Shown here piece after piece: positions 11,914 through 22,414 of a stretch of DNA of 64,000 bases (its first letter is position 1; every line of letters begins with the position of its first letter). The position numbers were made by a program, and so were the translations under genes. The stretch spans positions 47,596,735-47,660,734 of the forward strand of contig NC_079503.1 in the NCBI RefSeq assembly GCF_030052815.1. Direction: 5' to 3'. The notes beneath the pieces were generated by a model. The model ran no database searches. It had not been told where the DNA came from and saw only the letters and a list, made by a program, of their open reading frames with translations. The stretch is from Hevea brasiliensis. Taxonomy: Eukaryota > Streptophyta > Magnoliopsida > Malpighiales > Euphorbiaceae.

Positions 11914-12600
11914 CTAATTGCCCTTTTTCTTATTGGACTTTCCAACAGAAAAATATGCAATCAAAGCTATCTCTTTTCCTTTATTACCCGGTATATTCTT
12001 TTGGGCAATAACTAGCATGTTGAGTAAACTAGCTAAGGTGCATTCCTGTTTAGTCATATAGAAATTTGTCATGAAATTCCCAAAAGACTTAGGAAGGGAC
12101 TGAAGGATCAAATCCACCTGTAGTTGGAAATCCATGTTGAAGTCAAGATGTTCCAACTGCTCAATCAGCTGAATCATCTTGTGGACATGATCCCAAGCAT
12201 TCTGTCCCTCAGACATCCTCATGCGGAACAGCTGTCTAGATATCTCATACCTAGGATTCCTGCTATGCTCACTATATAACTCTTGTAGTTGAAGGAGGAT
12301 CTCACTCACACTCTGCATGTTCTCATGCTACTTCTGTAACTCATTACTCATAGAAGCAAGCATGTAACACTTAGCTCTCATATCATGCTCCTTCCATTTA
12401 TCTAAAGTTTCATGTTCCTCTTGGGTGGCCTCTGGAGGTAAGGGACCAGGAACATTTGAGTCTAGAACATAACCTATATGTTCAAGGTTCAGGACAAGTT
12501 TCAAATTTCTTAGCCAATCAGAGATATTAGGTCCTGTCAACCTATTGCGATCAAGTATGCTTACAAGGATATTGGATGGTGGTGGTTGTTTTGTGCTCAT
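11914..12600 (-). pseudogene. copia-2 gag (broken)
   Basis: Gag begins MSTKQPPPSN at 12600 and is open to 12328, where an in-frame stop follows MSNELQK (others read on into QHENMQSAS). It continues in the same frame from 12318 to 11914 with RMRMSEGQNAWDHVHKMI and a lysine-rich end. Together they cover the same capsid region as copia-1 gag. Functionally dead by nonsense change. Confidence 0.85.
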
Positions 12601-14370
12601 TATTATCAGAAAATTAACTACAAAAAATGACTAGATTAATTAGTAAATGTATCATGTAATTAACTAAAATGATTATGGTCTTTTGATCAAATTGGTCCTC
12701 CCACTAACTTAGCGAATCCTACACTTCCAAAGTAGAAAACGGAAATCCTAGTTGGATGGATTTCTAGTGGGTGATTGAATACTTATAATTCTATTGATCA
12801 TCCTTAGGTACATCCATTATTGGATTTATAATAAACTATAAGTGAGCAACTCCTTGCCCATCATATCTCATGTGAGGTTCAATCCTTTACCTAGCCCCTA
12901 ATGCTCAAAATCTCAGGTACATCCATTATTGACTTATCTTGTATTAGTTAAGTTGATCCCATTGAGCCAGTAATTATGCAAATAATTTTAATGTCCTCAG
13001 GTACATCTAATATTGGCCACCAAACCATTTACATAATTACAACATCTCATGCTTAACAATTATTCTTAAGAAAATCTCTTAAATTAATTGCATCTTATGC
13101 AAGTATTTAAAATTTCTTAAAATAATTGCCTCAATGGAGGGCCCATGTTATAATTACTTTAATTATAGCATTTCCAACTTAATCATTTGTTTGGAAGATT
13201 TTATGGTCATCCTAATTGCTATTAAGGTCTCACTTTGCACATTATCCATTTAGCATGCATATATCATATAATTGCATTCATTCCCATACATCTCATGCAT
13301 TCATGGATAAGCAGTAAATATGGTATGATCATGGACTTTTTAAGGGATTCAATTCTGAGCCACCAAGAATTGAATCAGGGCATTCCTAGGTGCATTTCAT
13401 TCATTCATTTTACAAGAGTTGCTAAAGGAGTACATAATCAACACTTGATCTTGAATTCCTCCCACTAGTCCAAGCAATGCTCTTGACCTCCTTGAACTTC
13501 TTACAATCCAATATTACATAGTAATCCTTGGCATACCAAGGCAAATTTACAAGAACTTAAATAAATGAAATTACAACCCAAAAAGTATTACAAACTTAAT
13601 AATACATGCCTAAAATAAATTAAAATTAATTAATTAATTTACAATCCCAAAGAAATATAAAAGAAATAAATCTAATCACATTGGTCTTTTATAGTCCATG
13701 ATCATCCATCATGCATATCACTATTTTACAATTAAATAAAACATACATACTTAAATTAAATTGAATATCTCATATTCAACTTAAAAATCTATATTTGAAT
13801 ATGATTCAAATAAATTTAAAAATTCAGATTTGAATCTCATTCAAACAAATTTAAAAATTCAGATTTGAATCACATTCAAGCAACCTTAAAAATTCAGATT
13901 TGAATCACATTCAAACAATTTTTAAAAAATCACATTTGAATCATATTAAAACAATTTTTAAAATTTAGATCTGAATATTATTCAAACTACTTTAAAAAAT
14001 CAAATTTAAATATGATTCAAACAACTTTAAAAATTCAGATTTGAATCACATTCAAACAACTTTTAAAATTCAAATTTGAATCACATTCAAACAATTTTTA
14101 AAATTCTGATTTGAATCAAAATTTAATTGTGTGATTGAAATTTTAATTAAACAATCTAATTAGACATAGGATGAGCTTTTAGATCATACAACAATTGCAA
14201 ATTAAAAAGCCAAACCTTGAGCCACCCATGAAGCCAAAAATGGCGCACCAAGTTGGTGTTCTTCAAGCATGCCACCACACATCCATTGTAGCCAGCAAAG
14301 GATAAATCATCTCATGATCAAAACACACAATTAAATCATATAATCAATAATCTAAATGGCAAATATAGTG
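12601..14370 (-). other. copia-2 leader
   Basis: Long non-coding leader like that of copia-1, with three copies of the 20-nt GGATGTACCTGAG motif (near 12803, 12915 and 12998) and the palindromic array at 13781-14120. The minus-strand sequence TTTTTTGTAG before gag is a plausible 3' splice site. Confidence 0.75.
13781..14120 (-). repeat. Palindromic tandem array in copia-2 leader
   Basis: About nine imperfect units of TTTGAATGTGATTCAAA plus spacer. The unit order and decay differ from copia-1, showing change in unit number or sequence between copies. Confidence 0.88.
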
Positions 14371-14382
14371 GCTCTGATACCA
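14371..14382 (-). promoter_or_regulatory. copia-2 primer binding site (tRNA-iMet)
   Basis: Minus-strand TGGTATCAGAGC, intact, 2 nt from the 5' LTR. Confidence 0.9.
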
Positions 14383-14384
14383 AT

Positions 14385-15688
14385 TACAGGAGCGGAAGCG
14401 TGAAAAACACAAGTTTATACCATTGAATTCAAAAATTTTCACCTAGGCTCACATGCATCATGCAAGATTTATTTTTATCTATTTGATTTCAATGATAAAC
14501 AACATATTAAAACTCTTTTAATATGTTTTTGGATCTGTATTTGCCATTTAAGATTTTTAGAATTAATCAAATTAATTTTAGAACCCTAGATTAAATCAAG
14601 AACAAATACACTAACTTCTTGATGCACTACAGTGTATTTGCGCCTCTGAGATTCATCTTCAGGATACCAGATGTTGTCCCTCAAGCTTGTCCACACCAAG
14701 AACACCTATGGCAGCCCTTGAACAGCCCTTGAACACTTTCTTACCATAAATGATTTCTCTAAATCATTTTATGCACCTCATAGACCATGGTTAACACCTA
14801 GCATAGCATACCATGGCTACCCAATTAGTAATAAGGTTTACCTTAAATGAACTTATAATCATATGTTACCATGGACTGGAATCTCTCTATTACAAAATCC
14901 CAACTCAAGCTGGAGTCATGGTTTATGTCAAACTCCATTTGCTATGAATATTATGTTCTCTTTTAATTCCAGTTCTTGATTAAAAAGATTTTCTCATCAG
15001 AAACTCTTTTCTGATTAAATCTATTTGTCCCGGTCAGGAACTTGAAACATCAAGAATAATTAAATGAACATAGGATTTTATCTCTATTTACTTAAAGGAA
15101 CATATTCCATCTTGATCAACACCTACCTCCATATATAACTAGTAGGAGCCAACACATGCCCATATACCATACACAGTACAAGTATAAAAGCAGTATCAAA
15201 CTCAAACTACCTATAAACAAGATAACTGTGCTATCTTAGGTCTAAAGATTATATGCACTGATATGATTTTTGACAAAACATTGACAAGAGTAAACTCCAT
15301 GTGCTTATCATAAGTGTCACTGGTTCGGCCTACTTATCATTTATAAGTGCCTATCATGTTTGTTATATGGCATGAGACTCACCATTTCATCTTATTTATA
15401 TCTCATATAAATAACTTAGGAACAAGCACGAATACAATCTTTTTGGATAAGTCATGTCCTTATTGTGAAGTATCATCGATTGTGAACCTATTTATGATAC
15501 TTTGTATTAGAAATGCTGTCACTCATATTCATAACAACTTAAGAATAGAATTTCTAACAAAATATCAATGGACCTTTTCTATTACACATAAATATCTTAT
15601 GTAAATGGAAAAGTGGAAATGCCTTTTGTTAATAAAAACATGTACAAGATACATACTAAATGATATGCTCTAGGGCATACTACTAACA
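14385..15688 (-). repeat. copia-2 5' LTR with internal deletion
   Basis: 1304 bp instead of 2.1 kb. At about 14720-14745 the sequence jumps from AACACCTATGGCAGCCCTTG to CTTTCTTACCATAAATG, with CAGCCCTTGAA duplicated at the junction. This removes the G-box, promoter region and U5 start. The outer end ACTACTAACA is intact. Confidence 0.9.
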
Positions 15689-16158
15689 AAGTGTGCTTGC
15701 TTAAGAGAAATCCTAGGATGGGTGATCTCCTGAGAAATTCTCCATTCCACTTATGGGACAAAACTGTAAGGCTTATGGCCAAAGCGTACAATTCCTCTAG
15801 TGGTTGGAGCTTGACCGTTACAATTGGTATCAAAACCGCTCGCGTGTCCTCTTGAGCACTGAGTCCTGAAAGTAGGGGAGAAAGGTCCCTTAGGCAAATC
15901 CTATATCGATAAAGCACAGAGATGGTCTTGGGTTCAAAAAGTAATAATATATAAAATGAGGGAACTAATCACTAGAGGTTCCTTTTGGTGGAATGGCTTG
16001 GAGAGTTGGAAGAACTCAAGGGTTAAACGTGCTCACTTGAGAGAAATCCTAGGATGGATGACCTTCTGGGAAGTTCTCCATTCCACTTATGGGATAAAAC
16101 CGTGAGGTTTATGGCGAAAGCGGACAATTGCTCTAGTGGTTGGAGCCCGACCATTACA
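15689..16158 (+). mobile_element. Cassandra-type TRIM with 5S rRNA-derived LTRs
   Basis: Two direct repeats (15689-15822 and roughly 15966-16158) flank a short core with no coding capacity. Each repeat contains CCTAGGATGGRTGA, the 3' part of plant 5S rRNA, and ends GACCRTTACA. The first repeat is followed by TGGTATCAAAAC, 10 of 12 bases matching the Met-tRNA primer site. 5S-like LTRs, Met PBS and very short non-coding interior are the defining traits of Cassandra. The left LTR is cut off by the copia-2 end, so no TSD can be read. Mobilisation would need enzymes from another element. Confidence 0.85.
16008..16083 (+). repeat. 5S rRNA-derived segment in Cassandra LTR
   Basis: AAGAACTCAAGGGTTAAACG then TGCTCACTTGAGAG and CTAGGATGGATGACCTTCTG align in order with the second half of plant 5S rRNA (AGAACTCCGAAGTTAAGCGT...). 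The first half of 5S was not recognised upstream and transitions are frequent, so this is not a 5S gene. Confidence 0.8.
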
Positions 16159-17878
16159 TTACATGTTTATAGAACTTTGGAAATGATTAAGTTAATCAGG
16201 ATCTTTTCTGTTTATTTATTTCATGTTCAGTCTTATTACTCATATCTATAATTTCTTCGGGTACTTATTTAAATTTAAGGCTTATTACTCTTATTTGTGC
16301 CCAAATAACCTATGATAGACTATAGAAACTAGATACACAGGAGTATACTAGTAAGACATCCGTATGTCTAGCATGTATACATTGATCATGTCAGGCACAT
16401 GGCCAATAGGCAGCATAAAGCCAGTAGAATAACCATCTTAGACATATGTTGTCTATCAATGATCATTCATTTGGGCAGTACTGTAATCTGTAGTTCCTAA
16501 TTGGTATACCAATCGATCCATGCTATATAAAGAAGTCTAGGTATACTTTGGGCAAAATAGTATTTTTTTTTTTTAAAGTACTTATAGTTTCATTATTTCA
16601 TGTTATGTACTATTTGTATTTTATAGCATTTTCTTGTCACTTGTAATGGGAAACATAATTCCCACATGCATATTCATGTTATTTTTATGTTTAGCAAATT
16701 ATTTTAGTTCATTTCATATCATATGCCAAGTCATTTTATGAGCCTTTCTCAAGGATGAGATTTGGTGTCTTTACTTCACCTAGCAAATTGTTTAAGATGT
16801 GGCCACATTTTGGCCACACTTCCTTCACGGAAGTTGTTCCTCTATGTCTTGTATTTGTTTTTCTTTTTTATTCATGTCATTTGGAATTTTCAAACTCAAG
16901 TTATGGTTAAATAACCAAAATAGGTTCATTAACTCATTCTAATTCTAGAACCAAGCAGATTCTGGAGTCAAACTTTATCTAATAATTTAGACATGTTACA
17001 GCCACTTTTAGGCCTGATGTTCTTCATAGGAGTTGTTACCCTATGTCTTAGGATCACTTAGATTTAATATTTACAATTTTTCAAGTTATATAGAAAAAGT
17101 TATAGTCAATTAATTGGTCTAGGCTCATGTATCATGTACCTTCAGGATTTCAAGTTTAGGTTAGTAGGGTTGACTCTCATTTTAGGGTTCTTACACTCAA
17201 ACTTTGAGGAAAGTTTCTAAATCATAGTTGGAGCCCTATCTCTTAGGTTTCCATAACAGTTTGGCCCATCCCATTTGGGATTTCCTAGTTAGAGATATGA
17301 TATAAAGACTGTTCTAGGGTCAAGTGACTATTTGGTTAAATTTCAGGTTTTGGTATATTGATTTATCCTAGTTAATTAACCTAGTTCCATTGGGTTCTGG
17401 GTTTTGGTCAAAATATCAAAATTGTAGTTTTGGGTTTTATAGAGATTTTGGCTCTAGTTTCACTGAATTTTCAGTTTTGTTGACCAAGTTATGGCATTTT
17501 TTCCAAAACTGGTCAGATATGTTCAAGTCCAAAATTTCTGGTCAGTTTCGTTCTGGAAAAAATTGGTGACCTAAATTGTGCTAGCAATTTGGTTGGGTTA
17601 GAGGCAGAATTAGGCTCAGTGTTCTTCATGAAAAATGTGCTCCTTTGTCTAAAATTTGCAATGGTTCAAGAATCTGGTCATTCTAACCTTTCTAGAATAG
17701 GCTATGGCCATTCGAACAATTACTATTCATTTGGTCATTTTTCTGGATCTATATTAGGGTTACCCGGATTCAAGTAGTTTTTAGGTCAGGTTAGGGACAG
17801 TTTTTGGGCATGCTCTCTCCATAAAAAATGGGGCATTTTGACCTTATTTTCATCTTCGATTAGCCTCACACCAATTGG
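16159..17878 (-). repeat. Gypsy LTR remnant, left part (minus)
   Basis: No coding frame. The texture (CACTTCCTTCACGGAAGTTG, TCATTTGGTCATTTTTCTGG, and repeated near-copies of TTATGGCC) matches minus-oriented gypsy LTRs such as 33100-33700. It continues at 19972 after a solo copia LTR. The boundary with Cassandra is not sharp. Confidence 0.6.
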
Positions 17879-19971
17879 TGTAGGCTTGGGAAGGGTGGAT
17901 TTAGGGCCATTAGAAGTTTGGTATTCAAAATTTTATCTAGGGATACATGCTAGCATACCATAGTAACTTATGAACCTAGCCAACCTCCTATGCCCATGGA
18001 CATGGCAAAAGACCTTTTAGCATGCTTTATTAGTTCATTTTCCATTAAGGATTGGTGTTCAGTATTTAATCACATTAAATGCTAATTAAAAGAGCTCTAA
18101 GGCACTGAATCAACCTTCTTAATTCCCTTTGGGAGTTTCCAAGAGCCCCAATTGTAGCTCCTCTAGCTTTTCCATCACAAGCTCACCAAGGTCACCTTTG
18201 CAATCCCAAAACCTCTCTTTAAGTTTGCCAACCACTTGAATGAGATGGGTTTGCTTTGGTGAGGGTAAATGGATGTGGGTGCACTAGAAACTCTTTCTAG
18301 TATTTTTGATTCAAGTGAAAACAAAGCTTTCTCTTAGCTATCAATGGAAAAAAATAGAAGAGGGAGAGAGAGCTAGTGTGCCATCCAACTAGAAGAAAAG
18401 GAAGAAGATGAAGTCTTCTTCTTCTTTCTTCATTTATATACAAGAGACAAAATCCAACTAATTGGTGCCACATGTCAAGCCATGATTTAATCTTCCTTTT
18501 TATTTGTCTTAATCTCATTAAGACAAGTTTCAAAGCTTGATTAAATCATCAAAAGATGGTCTCCCATCATGAGAAAACAAGTGGCTCAATCATATGGGTG
18601 CCACGTGTCATCATCTTATGGTGCCACGTGTCACCATGTGAAATTACCATTTTGCCCTTGCATATAATTTTGAGTTTTCAAGTCAAAATTTTCTTTTCTC
18701 TTCTTCAAATTAATTTATATTATATATAAATTAATTAATTAATCAATCTTCATTAATTAATCTTATAATTAAATTCATATTTAAACTCTTTAAATATAAA
18801 TTTAATTTACATTATACATCCAATAACCTAGATTTGGTTTCAAGTCATGCTAGGGACTTCGCAATCTCATTGCAAACTAAACCTATTTAATTAATTAATT
18901 AAACTCTTTAATTAATCAATTAAATTATATTTTACTTAGTGATTAACTTGTGTATATGTGTGACTTACTAGGCTCATTGGCAATGAGAAATGATATCAAC
19001 TCTTAATATCATTAGAACTCTTTCTTATCGTAAATGATTTCTCTAAATCATTTTAGGCATCTCATAGACCATGGTTAACACCTAGCATAACATGCCATGG
19101 CCACCCAATCAGTAATAAGGAATACCTTAAATGAACCTTTAATCATATGTTATCATGCATTAAAATCTTTCCGTTACAAAATCCCAACTATAGCTGGAGT
19201 CATGGTTAATGTCAAACTCTATTTTCTATGAATCTTATGTTCTCTTTTAATTCTAATTCTTGATTAATTAAACTTTCCGATTAGAAATGCCTTTCTGGCT
19301 AAGTCTATCTGTCTTGGCCAGGAACTTGAATCATCAAGAATAATTAAATGAACATAGAATTTTATCCCTATTTACTTAGGGTAACGGATCTTATCTTGAT
19401 AAACACTTATCTCCATATATAACAAGTAGGAGCCAACACATGCGCGTATACTCATACACAGTATGAGTATGAAAGCAGTATCAAACTCAAACCGCCTATA
19501 TACAAGATAACTTTGTTATCTCATGTCTAAAGATTATAATGCACTGATATGATATATGACAATGCATTGACAATAGTAAACTCCACGTGCTTGTCATAAG
19601 CATCACTGGTTCGGCCTACTTATCATCTATAAGCACCTATCATGTTTGTTATGTGGCATGTGACTCACCACTCTAACTTATTAATATCTCATACTAATAC
19701 TTTGGGAACAAACATGATTACAATCTATCTGAATAAGTCATGTCCGTTGTGAAGTATCCTCGATTATGAACCAATTTATGATACTTTGTGCTAGAAATAC
19801 TATCACTCATATTTTTAATAACTTAAGAATATAATTTTTAACAAAATATCAATGGACCTTTTCAATTACACATAAATAGATTATATAAATAGAAAAGTGT
19901 AATTGCTTTTTATTAATGAAATATATATAAGATACATACAAAATGATATGCTTTAGGGTATACTACTAACA
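17879..19971 (-). repeat. Solo copia LTR (diverged relative), TSD ATTGG/ATTAG
   Basis: 2093 bp, nearly the 2.1-kb family length. On the plus strand it starts TGTAGGC and ends TACTACTAACA. Landmarks are in the same order as the copia LTRs (CTCTAGCTTKTCC, TCTAGATTTGGTTTCAAGTC, TTGGCAATGAGA), but it is clearly more diverged. Two G-boxes (18602-18607, 18625-18630). The 5-bp flanks ATTGG (17874-17878) and ATTAG (19972-19976) match at 4 of 5 positions. No internal sequence adjoins, so this is a solo LTR left by LTR-LTR recombination. Confidence 0.8.
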
Positions 19972-21294
19972 ATTAGAGCAACACAACTCTTCTTATGGCT
20001 CAAAAACTACATTGGACTCATAGGTCCCAAAACCTGTATGAAAATTCAACACTCCCAACTTCATTTCCTCCTAACTTCCAAACTTCAATTGACATTCGTA
20101 ACACTTTTAATAGTCAACAATTCATCTCAATGTCATTAATTTCAAGTCATACACAAGATTTCCCAAAGTTAGGTCAAAACCCTAACTCCCACACTCAATT
20201 CAATTTATTACCACATATAATTCAACATATACATCATATCTTTCATGGTATCTAAGCTAAAATTTAGATTTTAATTCAATTAAACCCAACATCCCTCACT
20301 TCCCTAGGCTGACCGAATTTTAGGCCTTGCAATTAGTCAATATTTTCTTTCATTTTCACACAATTTCCATTCCTTTAGACTTGCTTAACATAATTAAAGA
20401 AGAGAGAGAGGGTTAATCTTGCACTAACCTTATTTAAGAATTTCCTAAACTTATAAAACTTCAAGTTCTCTTAAATTATTGGCTACCACTAGCTTCCTCA
20501 AGGTCAAATAACAAAATTTAATGATGGGAACTAGGGGTTTTAGGGTGAAATGGCATGGAAGATCAAGCTTAAAAGCTTGATAATGTTGGAAGAAAGAACT
20601 CCATGGGGTTCGGCCAAGCTTAAGAGAGGAAGAAGATGAAGTGAATCTTTTGGTCTTTTAGTTTATTTTGTTTTCTTTATATGTGTTTGTCTACTATCTG
20701 TTGGCTATAAATTTTAATGATGTCATTATGACATCATGCCCATATAATAGTTCATTTATATTTGATTTTCTTTCTTTTCTTTTCTTTTTCCTTTTTCCAT
20801 TTCATAATTCATAATTTTAATTTATTTTTAATATTTTATTCTCTCTCATTTTGACTGACATTTAGGTCAAAATTCAACACTGAGGGTGAAATGACCAAAA
20901 TGTCCTTCATTGGACTTATCGAGTTATAACTGTCCTTATCGATTGGCTAAATTTTCTTAGATTTTCTTTGGCATTTTTATTGTCATTTAGACTTCATAAT
21001 TCCTTCAATTAAGTTCCAATATTTATCTTACAGGATTTCCCCCATAAGTTTAGGATTGGCAACTGTCTTCACAATCGCTTCCCGTTAGGGTCACCCATCG
21101 TTGTGACTCTGACTCCTTTAACCTATCTACACTTCATTTCTTTTATTTTTTCTTAATTTTTCTTGGTCTTTATTTAACCATCTCATGACTCCTCACTCTA
21201 GTTCGAGTGGAGTTTCAAACATTATAGTTGTCTGAATAGACGTTAATTGTTGGAACAATAAAACATATGGACTACCTAAAGTTAGGGCATTACA
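19972..21294 (-). repeat. Gypsy LTR remnant, right part (minus)
   Basis: It ends GGGCATTACA at 21294, the reverse complement of a TGTAATGCCC LTR start. 20870-21290 carries the landmarks seen at the 5' end of other gypsy LTRs here, reversed: GAAATGACCAAAATG, GGGTCACCCATCGTTGTGAC, and ATGACTCCTCACTCTAG. The 86-aa frame at 19995-20255 has no recognisable domain and lies in LTR sequence. Confidence 0.65.
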
Positions 21295-21878
21295 GAAGTC
21301 CCTTTTTACTATTCAATTATCCTTTTGGATAGAATGGACTTTGACAGTGGAAAGCTAGGCTTTCGGCAGCTAAAAGTCCCCTCGACAGTAGGGGTATAAA
21401 TAACCCACTTAGTTTCGGCTTTCAAGGAAAATCAATTTTTTTTTCTCTCTCTTTTAGCTGTTGTTGCATGCAAAAGGTTTAAGTTGAAATCCTTTGGTCA
21501 ATCTCATGATTTGGACACATTGATGCTTGGATCTTCTTTGGGGAAGGCAAGAGAGAGCGCATCGATCCTCTCAATTCAAGTTCAAGGAAAAAAAGGTAAA
21601 TTTTCTTTCTTTTTTATGTTGTAGATGGTCTTCAGTTATGTTTTATGGGATATATTATTTTATGTGAGGTGCATGTAGAGTTTGAGTCGAATTTCTTTTG
21701 TGGAAGTTAGAAAAGTTATTGCATGTAGGGGGTTTTAATTATTTTGGCATGCTAGTTCTTATTATTATCTTCATGACAAAAGAGTAAAGTGTTTAGAGGC
21801 ATAAACTAGCTAGATTTCTTAATATTTTAAAATAATACAATGAATTTGATGTATTTCTTGAAAGAGTAATGCACCAAT
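21295..21878 (+). other. Unassigned segment with TATA motif, possibly pre-insertion host DNA
   Basis: Bounded on the left by the end of a gypsy LTR and on the right by the end of element D, so it may be the oldest DNA here. It holds TATAAATA (21395-21402), a T/CT-rich run (about 21434-21456) and GGTAAATTTTC near 21595, resembling a splice donor. No long open frame and no match to the repeats described here. It may be a promoter and first exon of a lost gene or an older unrecognised LTR. Confidence 0.35.
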
Positions 21879-22414
21879 TGTAGGCACAATTCATCAATAG
21901 GTGCAGAATTTGGTAATTTGAAATTTTTCCATAACCTAAAGTTTTATGCATTATGCAATCACATTAAGCTATTGAAAAACACATTATTTAGTCTCACTAA
22001 ATCATGTTTCTATTGCTAGATAGGCCTAATTACCATTAGAAAATAATTTCCCCAAACTACACTAAGCTAGGGTTTTGGAGATAACATACCCTTAAGGCAT
22101 AAAATCAACAATTCCCACCAAATCTGAATAGTAAAGACTCTTAAGTGCTAGTCCTATAGCTTGTCCACACAAGCACTTGACCAAAGCAATGTTGATCAGC
22201 CAAGAACTCTTCCTCGTTATTTAAAAAGGGGCAGCTAAGAAAAAGGGACGAAGAGTATGTTGTGTTTCAAGGAATTTCTAATTGGAAGTAAGGAAAAACA
22301 ATTTTCCCAAGGTTTAATTCAAGATTAGCAACACTTGAATATCTTGAATTTTTATTTCAAGGATGAAGATGAAACTAAGTAAGAGGGAGAGGAAGTATGG
22401 CTAGCTAGGATGGA
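21879..22414 (-). repeat. Element D 3' LTR, first piece
   Basis: Starts TGTAGGCAC on the plus strand. CTATAGCTTGTCCACA at about 22155 matches CTCTAGCTTGTCCACA of the copia LTRs. Ends at the TSD of the solo gypsy LTR. Confidence 0.75.

Larger units (their letters stand above)
11016..15688 (-). mobile_element. copia-2: truncated copia element of the same family
   Basis: Minus-strand copy keeping the 5' LTR, primer site, leader, gag and the first part of integrase. Reverse transcriptase, RNase H and the 3' LTR are gone: integrase stops at 11016 against gypsy LTR sequence. Protease is absent, as in copia-1. The LTR has an internal deletion of about 0.8 kb. No TSD can be expected because one end is missing. 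Confidence 0.92.

Noticed and set aside
16008..16083. 5S rRNA gene
   Set aside because: Only the second half of 5S is recognisable, within a direct repeat next to a primer site; typical of Cassandra.
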